This document shows, piece after piece, positions 31,165-37,016 of a stretch of 37,016 bases of DNA. This DNA is from Bacteroidota bacterium (GTDB taxonomy: Bacteria; Bacteroidota; Rhodothermia; Rhodothermales; JANQRZ01). The position numbers and the translations under genes were made by a program. A model generated the notes under the pieces. The model had not been told where the DNA came from, made no database searches, and was given only the letters and a program-made list of their open reading frames with translations. Position 1 is the stretch's first letter; the number at the start of each line of letters is the position of its first letter. The stretch lies in NCBI GenBank assembly GCA_038746285.1, contig JBCDKT010000038.1:1-37016 (forward strand), written 5' to 3'.

Positions 31165-32868
31165 ATGCCTACCTCCCCCGAACTGATTACGGCGCTTCAG
31201 GGCGTCGTCGGCTCGTCCCACGTCCTGACCGGAGAGGGCGACACGGCCTACTACCGGACCGGCTTCCGCTACGGCTTCGGCGGGGCGGCGGCCGTCGTCT
31301 TCCCGGGGACGCTCTTGGAGCAGTGGCGCGTCCTCCAGGCCTGTGTCGACGCCGGGGCGGCGATCCTCATGCAGGGTACCAAGACCGGCCTCACCGGCGG
31401 CTCCGGCCCCAGCGGCTTCGACTACGACCGCGACCTCGTCATCGTCAGCACGCGGCGCCTCAAGAAGATCATCCCCATTGCCGGCGGGCAGCAGGTCGTC
31501 GCCCTTCCGGGGTCCACGCTCCACGAGCTCACCCAGCTGCTCGCCCCCATCGGCCGCGTGCCGCACTCGGTGATCGGCTCGACGACGATCGGCGCGACGA
31601 TCGTCGGCGGGATCGCCAACAACGCGGGCGGGGCGCTCTGCAAGCGCGGCGTGTCGTACACCGAGCTGTCGCTCTTCGCCCGCGTCAACGAAGCCGGCGA
31701 GCTTGAACTCGTCAACCACCTCGGCATCCGAGGCCTCGGCGAGACGCCCGAGGAGATTTTTGCGACGCTCGAGAGCGGGCAGATCCCCGAACGAAACATC
31801 GAGGCGTTCGACACGCCCGCCTCCGACCGCGAGTACGGCGCGCGCATCCGCAACCTCGACGCCGACGTGCCAAACCGCTACAACGCCGACCCGCGGCGGC
31901 TCTGCGACGTGAGCGGGAGCGCGGGCAAGGTCGCCGCCTTCGCCGTCCGCGTCGACACCTACCCGCAGCCCGAGCAGACCCAGGTCTTCTTCCTCGGGAC
32001 CAACGACCCCGCCGACTTCACCGCGCTCCGCCGCCACGTCCTCGCGCACTTCGAGGACCTGCCCGACAAGGGCGAGTACATGAACCGGAGCATCCTCGAC
32101 ACGGCCAAGCGCTACGGCAAGGACGTCGTCCTCTCGATCAAGCACCTCGGGACGAAGCGCCTGCCGACGCTCTACGCGCTCAAGTCGCGCGTCGAGTACC
32201 TGACCAACAAGGTGCCCTTCCTGCCCCGGTTCCTCCCGGACCTCGTGCTCTACCAGATCAGCAAGCTCTTCCCGAGTCAGATCCCCGAGCGCATCCAGCA
32301 GTACCGCGACCGCTTCGAGCACTACCTCATCCTCGTGATGACCGACGGCGGGATCGAGGAGGCCCGGCGCTACCTCGAAGACGAGTGGAGCGCCCGCGAC
32401 GGCGTGGACTTCTTCGCCTGCACCGACGCCGAGGCCGAAGCGGCGCTCCTCCCCCGGTTCGCGGCGGCCGGCGCGGGGATCCGCTACCAGAACGTCCACC
32501 AGAAGACGACCGAAGAGGTCCTCGCGCTCGACATCGCGCTGCTCGGCAGCGATCCCGACTGGATCGTCGACATCCCGGACGACGTGGCCGACCAGATCGA
32601 CCACGCGCTCTACTGCGGCCACTTCATGTGCCACGTCTTCCACCTGGACATCGCCCCGAAGAAGGGAGCCGACGTGGAGGCGGTCAAGGAGCGGATTCTG
32701 GATGTCCTCGACGCGAAGGGGGCGAAGTACCCCGCCGAGCACAACGTCGGGCACATCTACGACGCCGACGAAGCGCTGAAGGCGCACTACGCGGCGCTCG
32801 ACCCGACGAACACGTTCAACCCGGGCATCGGCCGAACGGCGAAGCGGCGGCGAGCGATGGTGACGTGA
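31165..32868 (+). CDS. dld: Quinone-dependent D-lactate dehydrogenase
   Basis: A 567-residue FAD-dependent respiratory D-lactate dehydrogenase, near the E. coli Dld length (571). The FAD-binding PCMH domain contains AAILMQGTKTGLTGGSGPSG and IGSTTIGATIVGGIANNAGG. The cap and membrane-binding region includes YNADPRRLCDVSGSAGKVAA and basic helices (YALKSRVEYLTNKVPFLPRF) that dock on the membrane. The C-terminus has HFMCHVFHLDIAPKKG and the substrate-site ending PAEHNVGHIYDADEALKAHY, with DPTNTFNPGIG. It would feed electrons from lactate into the quinone pool. ATG at 31165; the preceding in-frame start adds unconserved residues. An ACCGCG-CA-CGCGGT palindrome lies upstream at 31087-31100. Confidence 0.92.
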   Translation: MPTSPELITALQGVVGSSHVLTGEGDTAYYRTGFRYGFGGAAAVVFPGTLLEQWRVLQACVDAGAAILMQGTKTGLTGGSGPSGFDYDRDLVIVSTRRLKKIIPIAGGQQVVALPGSTLHELTQLLAPIGRVPHSVIGSTTIGATIVGGIANNAGGALCKRGVSYTELSLFARVNEAGELELVNHLGIRGLGETPEEIFATLESGQIPERNIEAFDTPASDREYGARIRNLDADVPNRYNADPRRLCDVSGSAGKVAAFAVRVDTYPQPEQTQVFFLGTNDPADFTALRRHVLAHFEDLPDKGEYMNRSILDTAKRYGKDVVLSIKHLGTKRLPTLYALKSRVEYLTNKVPFLPRFLPDLVLYQISKLFPSQIPERIQQYRDRFEHYLILVMTDGGIEEARRYLEDEWSARDGVDFFACTDAEAEAALLPRFAAAGAGIRYQNVHQKTTEEVLALDIALLGSDPDWIVDIPDDVADQIDHALYCGHFMCHVFHLDIAPKKGADVEAVKERILDVLDAKGAKYPAEHNVGHIYDADEALKAHYAALDPTNTFNPGIGRTAKRRRAMVT

Positions 32869-32930
32869 TGTGAGGACGGGCAGACGCGGGGAAGAACGGA
32901 AGATTGACAGACGGGCCGGTCGCGGCGCGG

Positions 32931-32938
32931 TAGTTTCG
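32931..32938 (+). promoter_or_regulatory. Candidate -7 box for the GT87-like gene
   Basis: TAGTTTCG lies 33 nt upstream of the GTG start at 32971, close to the TAnnTTTG consensus. A TTGACA is present at 32904, with 24 nt between the TTG and the box, which is longer than the usual Bacteroidota spacing. Confidence 0.35.
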
Positions 32939-32970
32939 GCCTCCGACTCTCCGATCCCTGCCCTCCGTCC

Positions 32971-34284
32971 GTGCGCACTCTCATCGAGACCTGGAAGCGT
33001 GAGCCGACGCTCGGCCTGCTGGCGGGGCTGAGCGCGCTCGCGCTCGCGCTCTACCCCGTCTGGCTCTCGGTGCGGGTCTACGTTCCGGTGCTCTCGGGCG
33101 CGCAGGAGTCGGTGGCGGACTTCTCGTTCTACTACGACGCCGCCGAGCGCTTCGTAGCGGGCGGGGCGCTCTACCCCGACGCGTACGGGTTCATGTACCC
33201 GCCGCCGAGCATCGCGCTCTTCGCCCCGCTCGTGACCCTCCCGATGCCGGTCGGGTTCATGCTCTCAGTCGTCGGGATTGCCGTGCTCGCGGTCGCGTGC
33301 ATCCGGCTGACGCTGCGGCTGTGGGAGGAGGCCAGCGGGGAGACGCTGGCGCAGCCGGTCCAGGTGTCGCTGCTGCTGATCGGGCTGGCGACGGCCCCGG
33401 TGTTTCAGAACCTGAAGTACGCCCAGGTCAACGTCCTCGTCCTGCTGACCGGGCTGGGCTTCCTTGTCCTGCTGCGGTCCGGCCGGCCGTTCGCGGCGGC
33501 GCTCGTGCTGAGCGGCGGGTTCTGGCTGAAGCTCTACCCGATTGCCCTCGCCCTCCTCGGGCTGCGCCGGGACCAGCCGCGAGCGGAGTGGGTCCGGCTC
33601 GCCGCAGGCTTCGCGGTCGGGCTCGTCGCTGTGCCGGTCGCTCTCCTGCCGGTCGTGCCGCCGGAGCTGTACCGGCAGTATGCGTTCGACCTCGTCCCGT
33701 TCTGGTCGGGGATCACGAACATGGACGCGCTCAACCAGTCGATCGTCGGTGTGCTGGAGCACGTCCGGCAGCCGGTGACAGACTACCTCCGCTCGCACGA
33801 CACGGCGCTCGCGCCGAGCACGAAGCTGGTGAACGTCCTGGCGACGGGTGGGATGCTGGGCGGGTTCTACGTGGCCTACTTTTTCGGTAGGCTGCCGCGC
33901 CCGGTCGCCGGGGTGGCGATGCTCGCGGTGACGCCGGTGATCTCGGGGCTGGGGTGGGAGCACACCTACGTGCTCGCGCTGCCGCTCTACCTGTTCGTCC
34001 TGCTCGCCGCGCGGCACCGGGGCCGCCTCGCCCAAGCCTTCGCGGCGGCAAGCGTGTTCATCTTCATGGTTCCCAAGCTGCCTTCGCCGCTCATCGAGTG
34101 GAGCCTCGCGGCGTGGCCTCGGCCGGTGGTGGACGTGTTCTACGCCCGGTTCCTGATCGTCACGCTCGCGCTGCTGGCCGTCGTGGCGGTGTGGCAGTGG
34201 ACGCGGGTGCCGGAGACGATGAGCGCCCCGGCGGCTCGGGCTACCGGGGCGCGTCGAGGGAGCCGAACGGGTGCTAGCTGTTGA
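32971..34284 (+). CDS. GT87/DUF2029-type polyprenyl-phosphate glycosyltransferase-like membrane protein
   Basis: A 437-residue protein with about ten membrane segments. After the first segment it has the family signature DFSFYYDAAERFVAGGALYP followed by YGFMYPPPSIALFAPL, as in GT87 (DUF2029) mannosyltransferase-like enzymes. NLKYAQVNVLVLLTGLGFLV and GFWLKLYPIALALLGLRR (QxN and K-x-Y-P motifs) are further hallmarks. Likely it transfers a sugar from a lipid-linked donor outside the membrane. The GTG at 32971 directly precedes conserved sequence. Its 3' end overlaps the convergent dodecin gene by 11 bp. Confidence 0.85.
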   Translation: MRTLIETWKREPTLGLLAGLSALALALYPVWLSVRVYVPVLSGAQESVADFSFYYDAAERFVAGGALYPDAYGFMYPPPSIALFAPLVTLPMPVGFMLSVVGIAVLAVACIRLTLRLWEEASGETLAQPVQVSLLLIGLATAPVFQNLKYAQVNVLVLLTGLGFLVLLRSGRPFAAALVLSGGFWLKLYPIALALLGLRRDQPRAEWVRLAAGFAVGLVAVPVALLPVVPPELYRQYAFDLVPFWSGITNMDALNQSIVGVLEHVRQPVTDYLRSHDTALAPSTKLVNVLATGGMLGGFYVAYFFGRLPRPVAGVAMLAVTPVISGLGWEHTYVLALPLYLFVLLAARHRGRLAQAFAAASVFIFMVPKLPSPLIEWSLAAWPRPVVDVFYARFLIVTLALLAVVAVWQWTRVPETMSAPAARATGARRGSRTGASC

Positions 34285-34477
34285 CGACGAACGAGACCTT
34301 GCAGGCGGTCCGGTAGAGGTAGCTGCCGTCTTCCTGGACGAGAATCTCCATGTCCTTGACCCAGAGGTGCTTGACATTGTTGACGGTTTTGCCGACTTCT
34401 TTAAGGGCGTTGCCGGCAGCGTCCTCGAAGCTCTCGGTGGACTCGGAGCTGATTTCGATCACTTTGGCGATAGACAT
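34274..34477 (-). CDS. Dodecin family flavin-binding protein
   Basis: A 67-residue dodecin. The sequence SIAKVIEISSESTESFEDAA followed by LKEVGKTVNNVKHLWVKDME matches the beta-alpha-beta-beta fold and the Trp (W in HLWVKD) that stacks on flavin in the dodecamer. It stores or buffers flavin. The ATG at 34477 is clear. The 3' end overlaps the GT87 gene by 11 bp tail to tail. Confidence 0.93.
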   Translation of the reverse strand: MSIAKVIEISSESTESFEDAAGNALKEVGKTVNNVKHLWVKDMEILVQEDGSYLYRTACKVSFVVNS

Positions 34478-34550
34478 GGGCAGTAGGGGTTGAGATGGGT
34501 GAAAGGAGACGAGCGGAGCAGGGTGCGGCGCAGCCGCCGGTTGCTCCGGG

Positions 34551-34558
34551 GAAAGGTA
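34551..34558 (-). promoter_or_regulatory. Candidate -7 box for dodecin
   Basis: The minus strand reads TACCTTTC, one base from TAnnTTTG, about 73 nt before the dodecin ATG. If used, it supports the later start (34564) for the divergent methyltransferase, since otherwise the promoter lies inside that gene. Confidence 0.35.
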
Positions 34559-34563
34559 CTACG

Positions 34564-35208
34564 GTGCGAGCCGCCGATGGGGTCCGCCGCGGCCTGAGCG
34601 CCCGGTGGTTCGCCTGGCTGCTCTCGCACGGCGAAGGGTTCGACCGGGAGATGTACGGCGCGTGGAAGCGCGACCTCCTCGGCCCGCTCGCCGGCACGGT
34701 CGTCGAGATCGGGCCGGGAGGCGGGGTGAACCTGCCGTACTACGGCGCGGGCGTCCGCTGGATCGGCATCGAGCCGAACGTGCACTTCCACGCCGGCCTG
34801 CGAAAGAAAGCCGCATCGCTCGGCCTCGACGCCGACGTGCGCTCCGGCCTCGCCGAGCAGACCGGCCTGCCCGACGGCAGTGCGGACGCGGTCGTCTCGA
34901 CGCTCGTGCTTTGCTCGGTGGACGACCCCGAGGCTGCGCTCGCCGAGGTGCGCCGGGTCCTGAAGCCGGGCGGGACGTTCGTCTTCATCGAGCACATCGC
35001 CGCGCCCGAGGCGTCGGGCCTGCGCCGCGTGCAGCGGGTCATCAAGCCCCTGTGGGGCGTCATCGCCGACGGCTGCTGCCCCGACCGCGAGACGGGCCGC
35101 CGGATCGAGGAGGCCGGGTTCGCCGAGGTGCAGTTCGAGCGGTTCGAGGCGGAGATGCCGCTGCCGGTCGTCCGCCCGCACATCGCTGGGACAGCGCGGA
35201 AAGCGTGA
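34564..35208 (+). CDS. Class I SAM-dependent methyltransferase
   Basis: About 214 residues from GTG at 34564. SAM-binding motif I is TVVEIGPGGGVNLPYYGAGV, motif II acidic residue is in RWIGIEPNVHF, and later VVSTLVLCSVDDPEAALAEV and RVLKPGGTFVFIEHI are the usual strand 4-5 and post-motif segments. The whole resembles METTL7/UbiE-like small-molecule methyltransferases; the substrate is unknown. An ATG at 34495 would add 23 residues (GERRRAEQGAAQPPVAPG...) that look like spacer and leave only 17 bp to the divergent dodecin gene, so the GTG is preferred. A 9-bp inverted repeat (GATGCGTGA/TCACGCATC, 35214-35222 and 35250-35258) follows the gene. Confidence 0.87.
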   Translation: MRAADGVRRGLSARWFAWLLSHGEGFDREMYGAWKRDLLGPLAGTVVEIGPGGGVNLPYYGAGVRWIGIEPNVHFHAGLRKKAASLGLDADVRSGLAEQTGLPDGSADAVVSTLVLCSVDDPEAALAEVRRVLKPGGTFVFIEHIAAPEASGLRRVQRVIKPLWGVIADGCCPDRETGRRIEEAGFAEVQFERFEAEMPLPVVRPHIAGTARKA

Positions 35209-35213
35209 CTCGT

Positions 35214-35258
35214 GATGCGTGAGTCCGTTCTCGGCGGCCGGGCCTGAATTCACGCATC
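35214..35258. repeat. Inverted repeat after the methyltransferase gene
   Basis: GATGCGTGA (35214-35222) pairs with TCACGCATC (35250-35258) around a 27-nt GC-rich loop, 5 bp after the stop codon. No T-run follows. It may be an inefficient terminator or 3'-end stabiliser. Confidence 0.5.
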
Positions 35259-35292
35259 GCGTTCTCACGTCCTCACCCTACCTTGCAGTCTC

Positions 35293-35324
35293 CCCATTCC
35301 TCCCTCTCCTCCCATTCCTCCCAC
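35293..35324 (+). repeat. Pyrimidine tandem repeat before the PlsC gene
   Basis: CCCATTCCTCCC occurs at 35293-35304 and at 35311-35322, an 18-bp period. The second copy lies inside a 15-mer identical to 22674-22688 in the pgsA-dnaK spacer. It is the pyrimidine arm of the spacer repeat type seen elsewhere, without a matching purine arm. Confidence 0.55.
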
Positions 35325-35367
35325 GCCCCCATCTCTCCTCTACCGCGCCCTCGTCGGCGCTCTGCGG

Positions 35368-36780
35368 TTGGTGCTGCGTGTGTTCTTCCGCGAGATCGCG
35401 GTCGAGGGCGCGGAGCATGTGCCGCGCGACCGGGGCGGACTGCTCGTAGCGTGGCACCCGAACGGGCTGATCGACCCGGCGCTGATTATCACCCACTTTC
35501 CGGGCCGGATCGTCTTCGGCGCGCGCGACGGGCTGCTCCGCTGGCCGCTCGTCGGGTGGATGATGCGGCGGCTGGGGACGGTGCCGATCTACCGCGCCGC
35601 CGACCAGGCGTCGATGAGCGCCGAGGCGCGGCGCGAGGCCAACGCCCGCAGCCTCGACGCGCTCGCCGATGGGCTGGGGGGCGGGTCGTTCTCCGCGCTC
35701 TTTCCCGAGGGCCAGAGCCACGACCAGCCGTTCGTGACCGAGGTCAAGTCGGGCGCGGCGCGGCTCTTTCTCCGCGCGCTCGACCGCGCCGAGGCAGCGT
35801 CGCCGGTGCCGGTCGTCCTTCCCGTCGGGCTGCACTACGACCGCAAACACCTCTTCCGCTCTGACGTACTCGTGACGTTCCACCCGCCGCTCGCGCTCCC
35901 GCCAGACTTAGGTGAGATGGACGATGAGGTCGCCGCCGACTTCCTCACCGAACGCGTCCGGGACGCGCTCGTCGAGGTTGTCCGCGCCACCGACGACTGG
36001 ACGCTGCACCGGCTGATGCATCGCGGCTCAGCGCTGGTCCGGGCCGAAGACGCAGCGCGGGCGGGCGAGCGCGCCGAGCGGGGTGACATCGTCGAGCGCA
36101 GCCTCGGCTTCGCCCGGATGTGGCACGGCTACCGCCTTCGCCGCGCGAGCCACGCCGCCGAGATCGCCGCGCTCCGCCGCGACCTCACTCGCTACGACCG
36201 CCTCCTCCGCACCCTCGGGCTGGACGACGCGGACCTCGACGCGCCGCCGCCGCACCGGCTCGTGTGGGACTCGCTCACACTCCTCGCTCGCACGGCCGTC
36301 GTCTACGTGCTGCTGCCACCGCTCCTGCTGTTCGGCCTGCTCGTCAACGGACCCGTACACGGGCTGATCGGGGTCGCGGCGCGGCGCTACTCGGGGGCGA
36401 TCAAGGACACGGCAACGGTCAAAATCCTCGTCGGGTTCGTGCTCTACCCGCTCGCGTGGATCGGCGCGGGCGTGCTCGCGGCCCTCGCCCATGCGGGGCT
36501 GCGCGCAGCGTTCCCCGGCCTGCCCGACGTGCCGCTCTTGACGGGCCTTCTGGTCACGCTCCTCGCCTTCGCCGCGGGCGTGCTCGTGCTGAAGTACGTC
36601 GGGTGGGAGGCGCTCACGCGGCAGCGGCTCCGCGCCTACGCCGCCCGCCAGCGGCGGCGCGACCTCGTCGCCGAGCTGCGCGCGCTGCGGGCCGACCTCC
36701 ACGACCGCTTCCTCGCGCTCGGCGAAGGCCTCGACCTGCCCGGCGACGTGACCGACACCGAGGGGCGAATCGCTGGCTAA
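35368..36780 (+). CDS. PlsC-type 1-acyl-glycerol-3-phosphate acyltransferase with membrane C-terminus
   Basis: About 470 residues. The N-terminal acyltransferase domain (1-210) opens with VLRVFFREIAVEGAEHVPRD and has the catalytic His-Asp in VAWHPNGLIDPALI, an HX5D spacing instead of the common HX4D, GTVPIYRAADQ, and FPEGQSHDQP. A helical charged stretch follows (210-300). The C-terminus has about three to four membrane segments (VVYVLLPPLLLFGLLVNGPV, VGFVLYPLAWIGAGVLAALA, LLTGLLVTLLAFAAGVLVLK). There is no ATG near the start: TTG at 35368 or GTG at 35371, or a rare codon upstream, since conserved sequence (LYRALVGALRL) begins before it. Likely a phospholipid acyltransferase; acceptor uncertain. 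Confidence 0.85.
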   Translation: MVLRVFFREIAVEGAEHVPRDRGGLLVAWHPNGLIDPALIITHFPGRIVFGARDGLLRWPLVGWMMRRLGTVPIYRAADQASMSAEARREANARSLDALADGLGGGSFSALFPEGQSHDQPFVTEVKSGAARLFLRALDRAEAASPVPVVLPVGLHYDRKHLFRSDVLVTFHPPLALPPDLGEMDDEVAADFLTERVRDALVEVVRATDDWTLHRLMHRGSALVRAEDAARAGERAERGDIVERSLGFARMWHGYRLRRASHAAEIAALRRDLTRYDRLLRTLGLDDADLDAPPPHRLVWDSLTLLARTAVVYVLLPPLLLFGLLVNGPVHGLIGVAARRYSGAIKDTATVKILVGFVLYPLAWIGAGVLAALAHAGLRAAFPGLPDVPLLTGLLVTLLAFAAGVLVLKYVGWEALTRQRLRAYAARQRRRDLVAELRALRADLHDRFLALGEGLDLPGDVTDTEGRIAG

Positions 36781-36807
36781 TGCAGCGACAAGCTCACACT
36801 GACGGAC

Positions 36808-36878
36808 TTGTCATCCTGAACTTGGTTCAGGATCTCTAACCCTCGTTTTAGATCCCGGATCGGGGTCCAGGATGACAA
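36808..36878. repeat. GTCATCCTG-type palindromic repeat
   Basis: TTGTCATCCTG (36808-36818) pairs perfectly with CAGGATGACAA (36868-36878). The interior holds CTTGGTTCAGGATCT and a GATCCCGGATC segment giving further pairing. The GTCATCCTGA...CAGGATGAC element is a common dispersed repeat in many bacteria. It lies between the PlsC stop and the IS end, outside any gene. Confidence 0.75.
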
Positions 36879-36894
36879 AGCTAAAGGGGCTGTC

Positions 36895-37014
36895 CTAGAT
36901 AACGGTCCAGTCCAGTAGCGTCTTCAGCAAGTTGCTCGCCGGACCGTAGTTGAACCGCCACTCGCATTCCTTCAAAAACAGCTCGAAATGAGCCTTCGCG
37001 ATCCCATTATACCG
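36895..37014 (-). mobile_element. C-terminal end of an IS1595-type transposase (partial)
   Basis: The minus strand from the window edge to a TAG at 36895 encodes 39 residues: RYNGIAKAHFELFLKECEWR, then FNYGPASNLLKTLLDWTVI. YNG, the FxLFLKECEWRFN run and the length to the stop resemble the end of the ISXO2-like DDE domain of IS1595-family transposases. The base composition is clearly less GC-rich than the neighbours. GGGGCTGTCC at 36886-36895, next to the stop, is the probable terminal inverted repeat. The rest of the element lies beyond the window. Confidence 0.72.
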
Positions 37015-37016
37015 AC

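Noticed and set aside
30199-32787. 862-codon minus-strand frame opposite the TauE and D-lactate dehydrogenase genes
   Set aside because: Antisense shadow: composition is Arg/Glu/Val/Asp-rich, spans two real genes and their spacer, no recognisable domain.

Overview
The window is a GC-rich, densely coded chromosomal segment made mostly of core genes. It most resembles a member of the Rhodothermota/Bacteroidota (Salinibacter-Rhodothermus-Rubricoccus type). Reasons: an OmpA-family protein carrying PKD domains; a bactofilin next to a membrane-anchored M23 peptidase and AtpZ; few Shine-Dalgarno sequences and frequent GTG/TTG starts; and several upstream TAnnTT(T/C)(G/C) boxes like the Bacteroidota sigma-A -7 element. 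No CRISPR array, tRNA, rRNA, prophage or recognisable defence locus is visible. The taxonomic call is an inference from gene content, not from a marker-gene comparison.

Layout. 1-3.1 kb (minus strand): an ECF sigma factor cut by the window edge, holA, a DinB-like protein and nuoI. 3.3-5.5 kb (plus): a TonB-dependent receptor and a DUF2442 protein. 5.5-10 kb (minus): a likely der operon (der, an unknown secreted protein, a small membrane protein) preceded by a FAD-dependent phytoene-desaturase-like oxidoreductase. 10.1-16.5 kb (plus): exported msrA and msrB, lysS, an MFS exporter and a PAS-GAF-PAS histidine kinase. 16.6-20 kb (minus): queG, the OmpA-PKD protein with a strong terminator, and rpsT. 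20.1-21.9 kb (plus): M23 peptidase, bactofilin, AtpZ. 22-22.6 kb (minus): pgsA. 22.8-34.3 kb (plus): dnaK, a DUF4359 protein, glyA, a phosphoribosyltransferase, tatC, an S41 protease, a TauE/SafE permease, D-lactate dehydrogenase and a GT87-like membrane protein. Dodecin is on the minus strand at 34.3 kb. 34.5-36.8 kb (plus): a methyltransferase and a PlsC-type acyltransferase with a membrane C-terminus. The last 130 bp are the end of an IS1595-type transposase gene.

How the genes fit together. Several deal with the envelope: TonB receptor, OmpA-PKD, M23/bactofilin, PgsA, PlsC, TatC, S41 protease and GT87. Redox repair and respiration are represented by MsrA/MsrB, NuoI, D-lactate dehydrogenase and dodecin. 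Translation and folding are represented by LysS, RpsT, Der, QueG and DnaK.

The most unusual signal is in the spacers rather than the genes. First, five palindromes share GGGG...CCCC arms, most with an outer CCCTAC edge, and have unrelated cores; each lies at or just after a stop codon, and one supplies the start codon and first residues of the downstream gene. Second, many spacers consist of a purine-rich tract followed by a pyrimidine-rich tract, and several form inverted repeats with 11-13 bp perfect stems. Third, a near-identical 23-nt leader lies directly before glyA and the TauE gene. I see no clear new multi-gene system; these repeat families are the best candidates for something not yet described.
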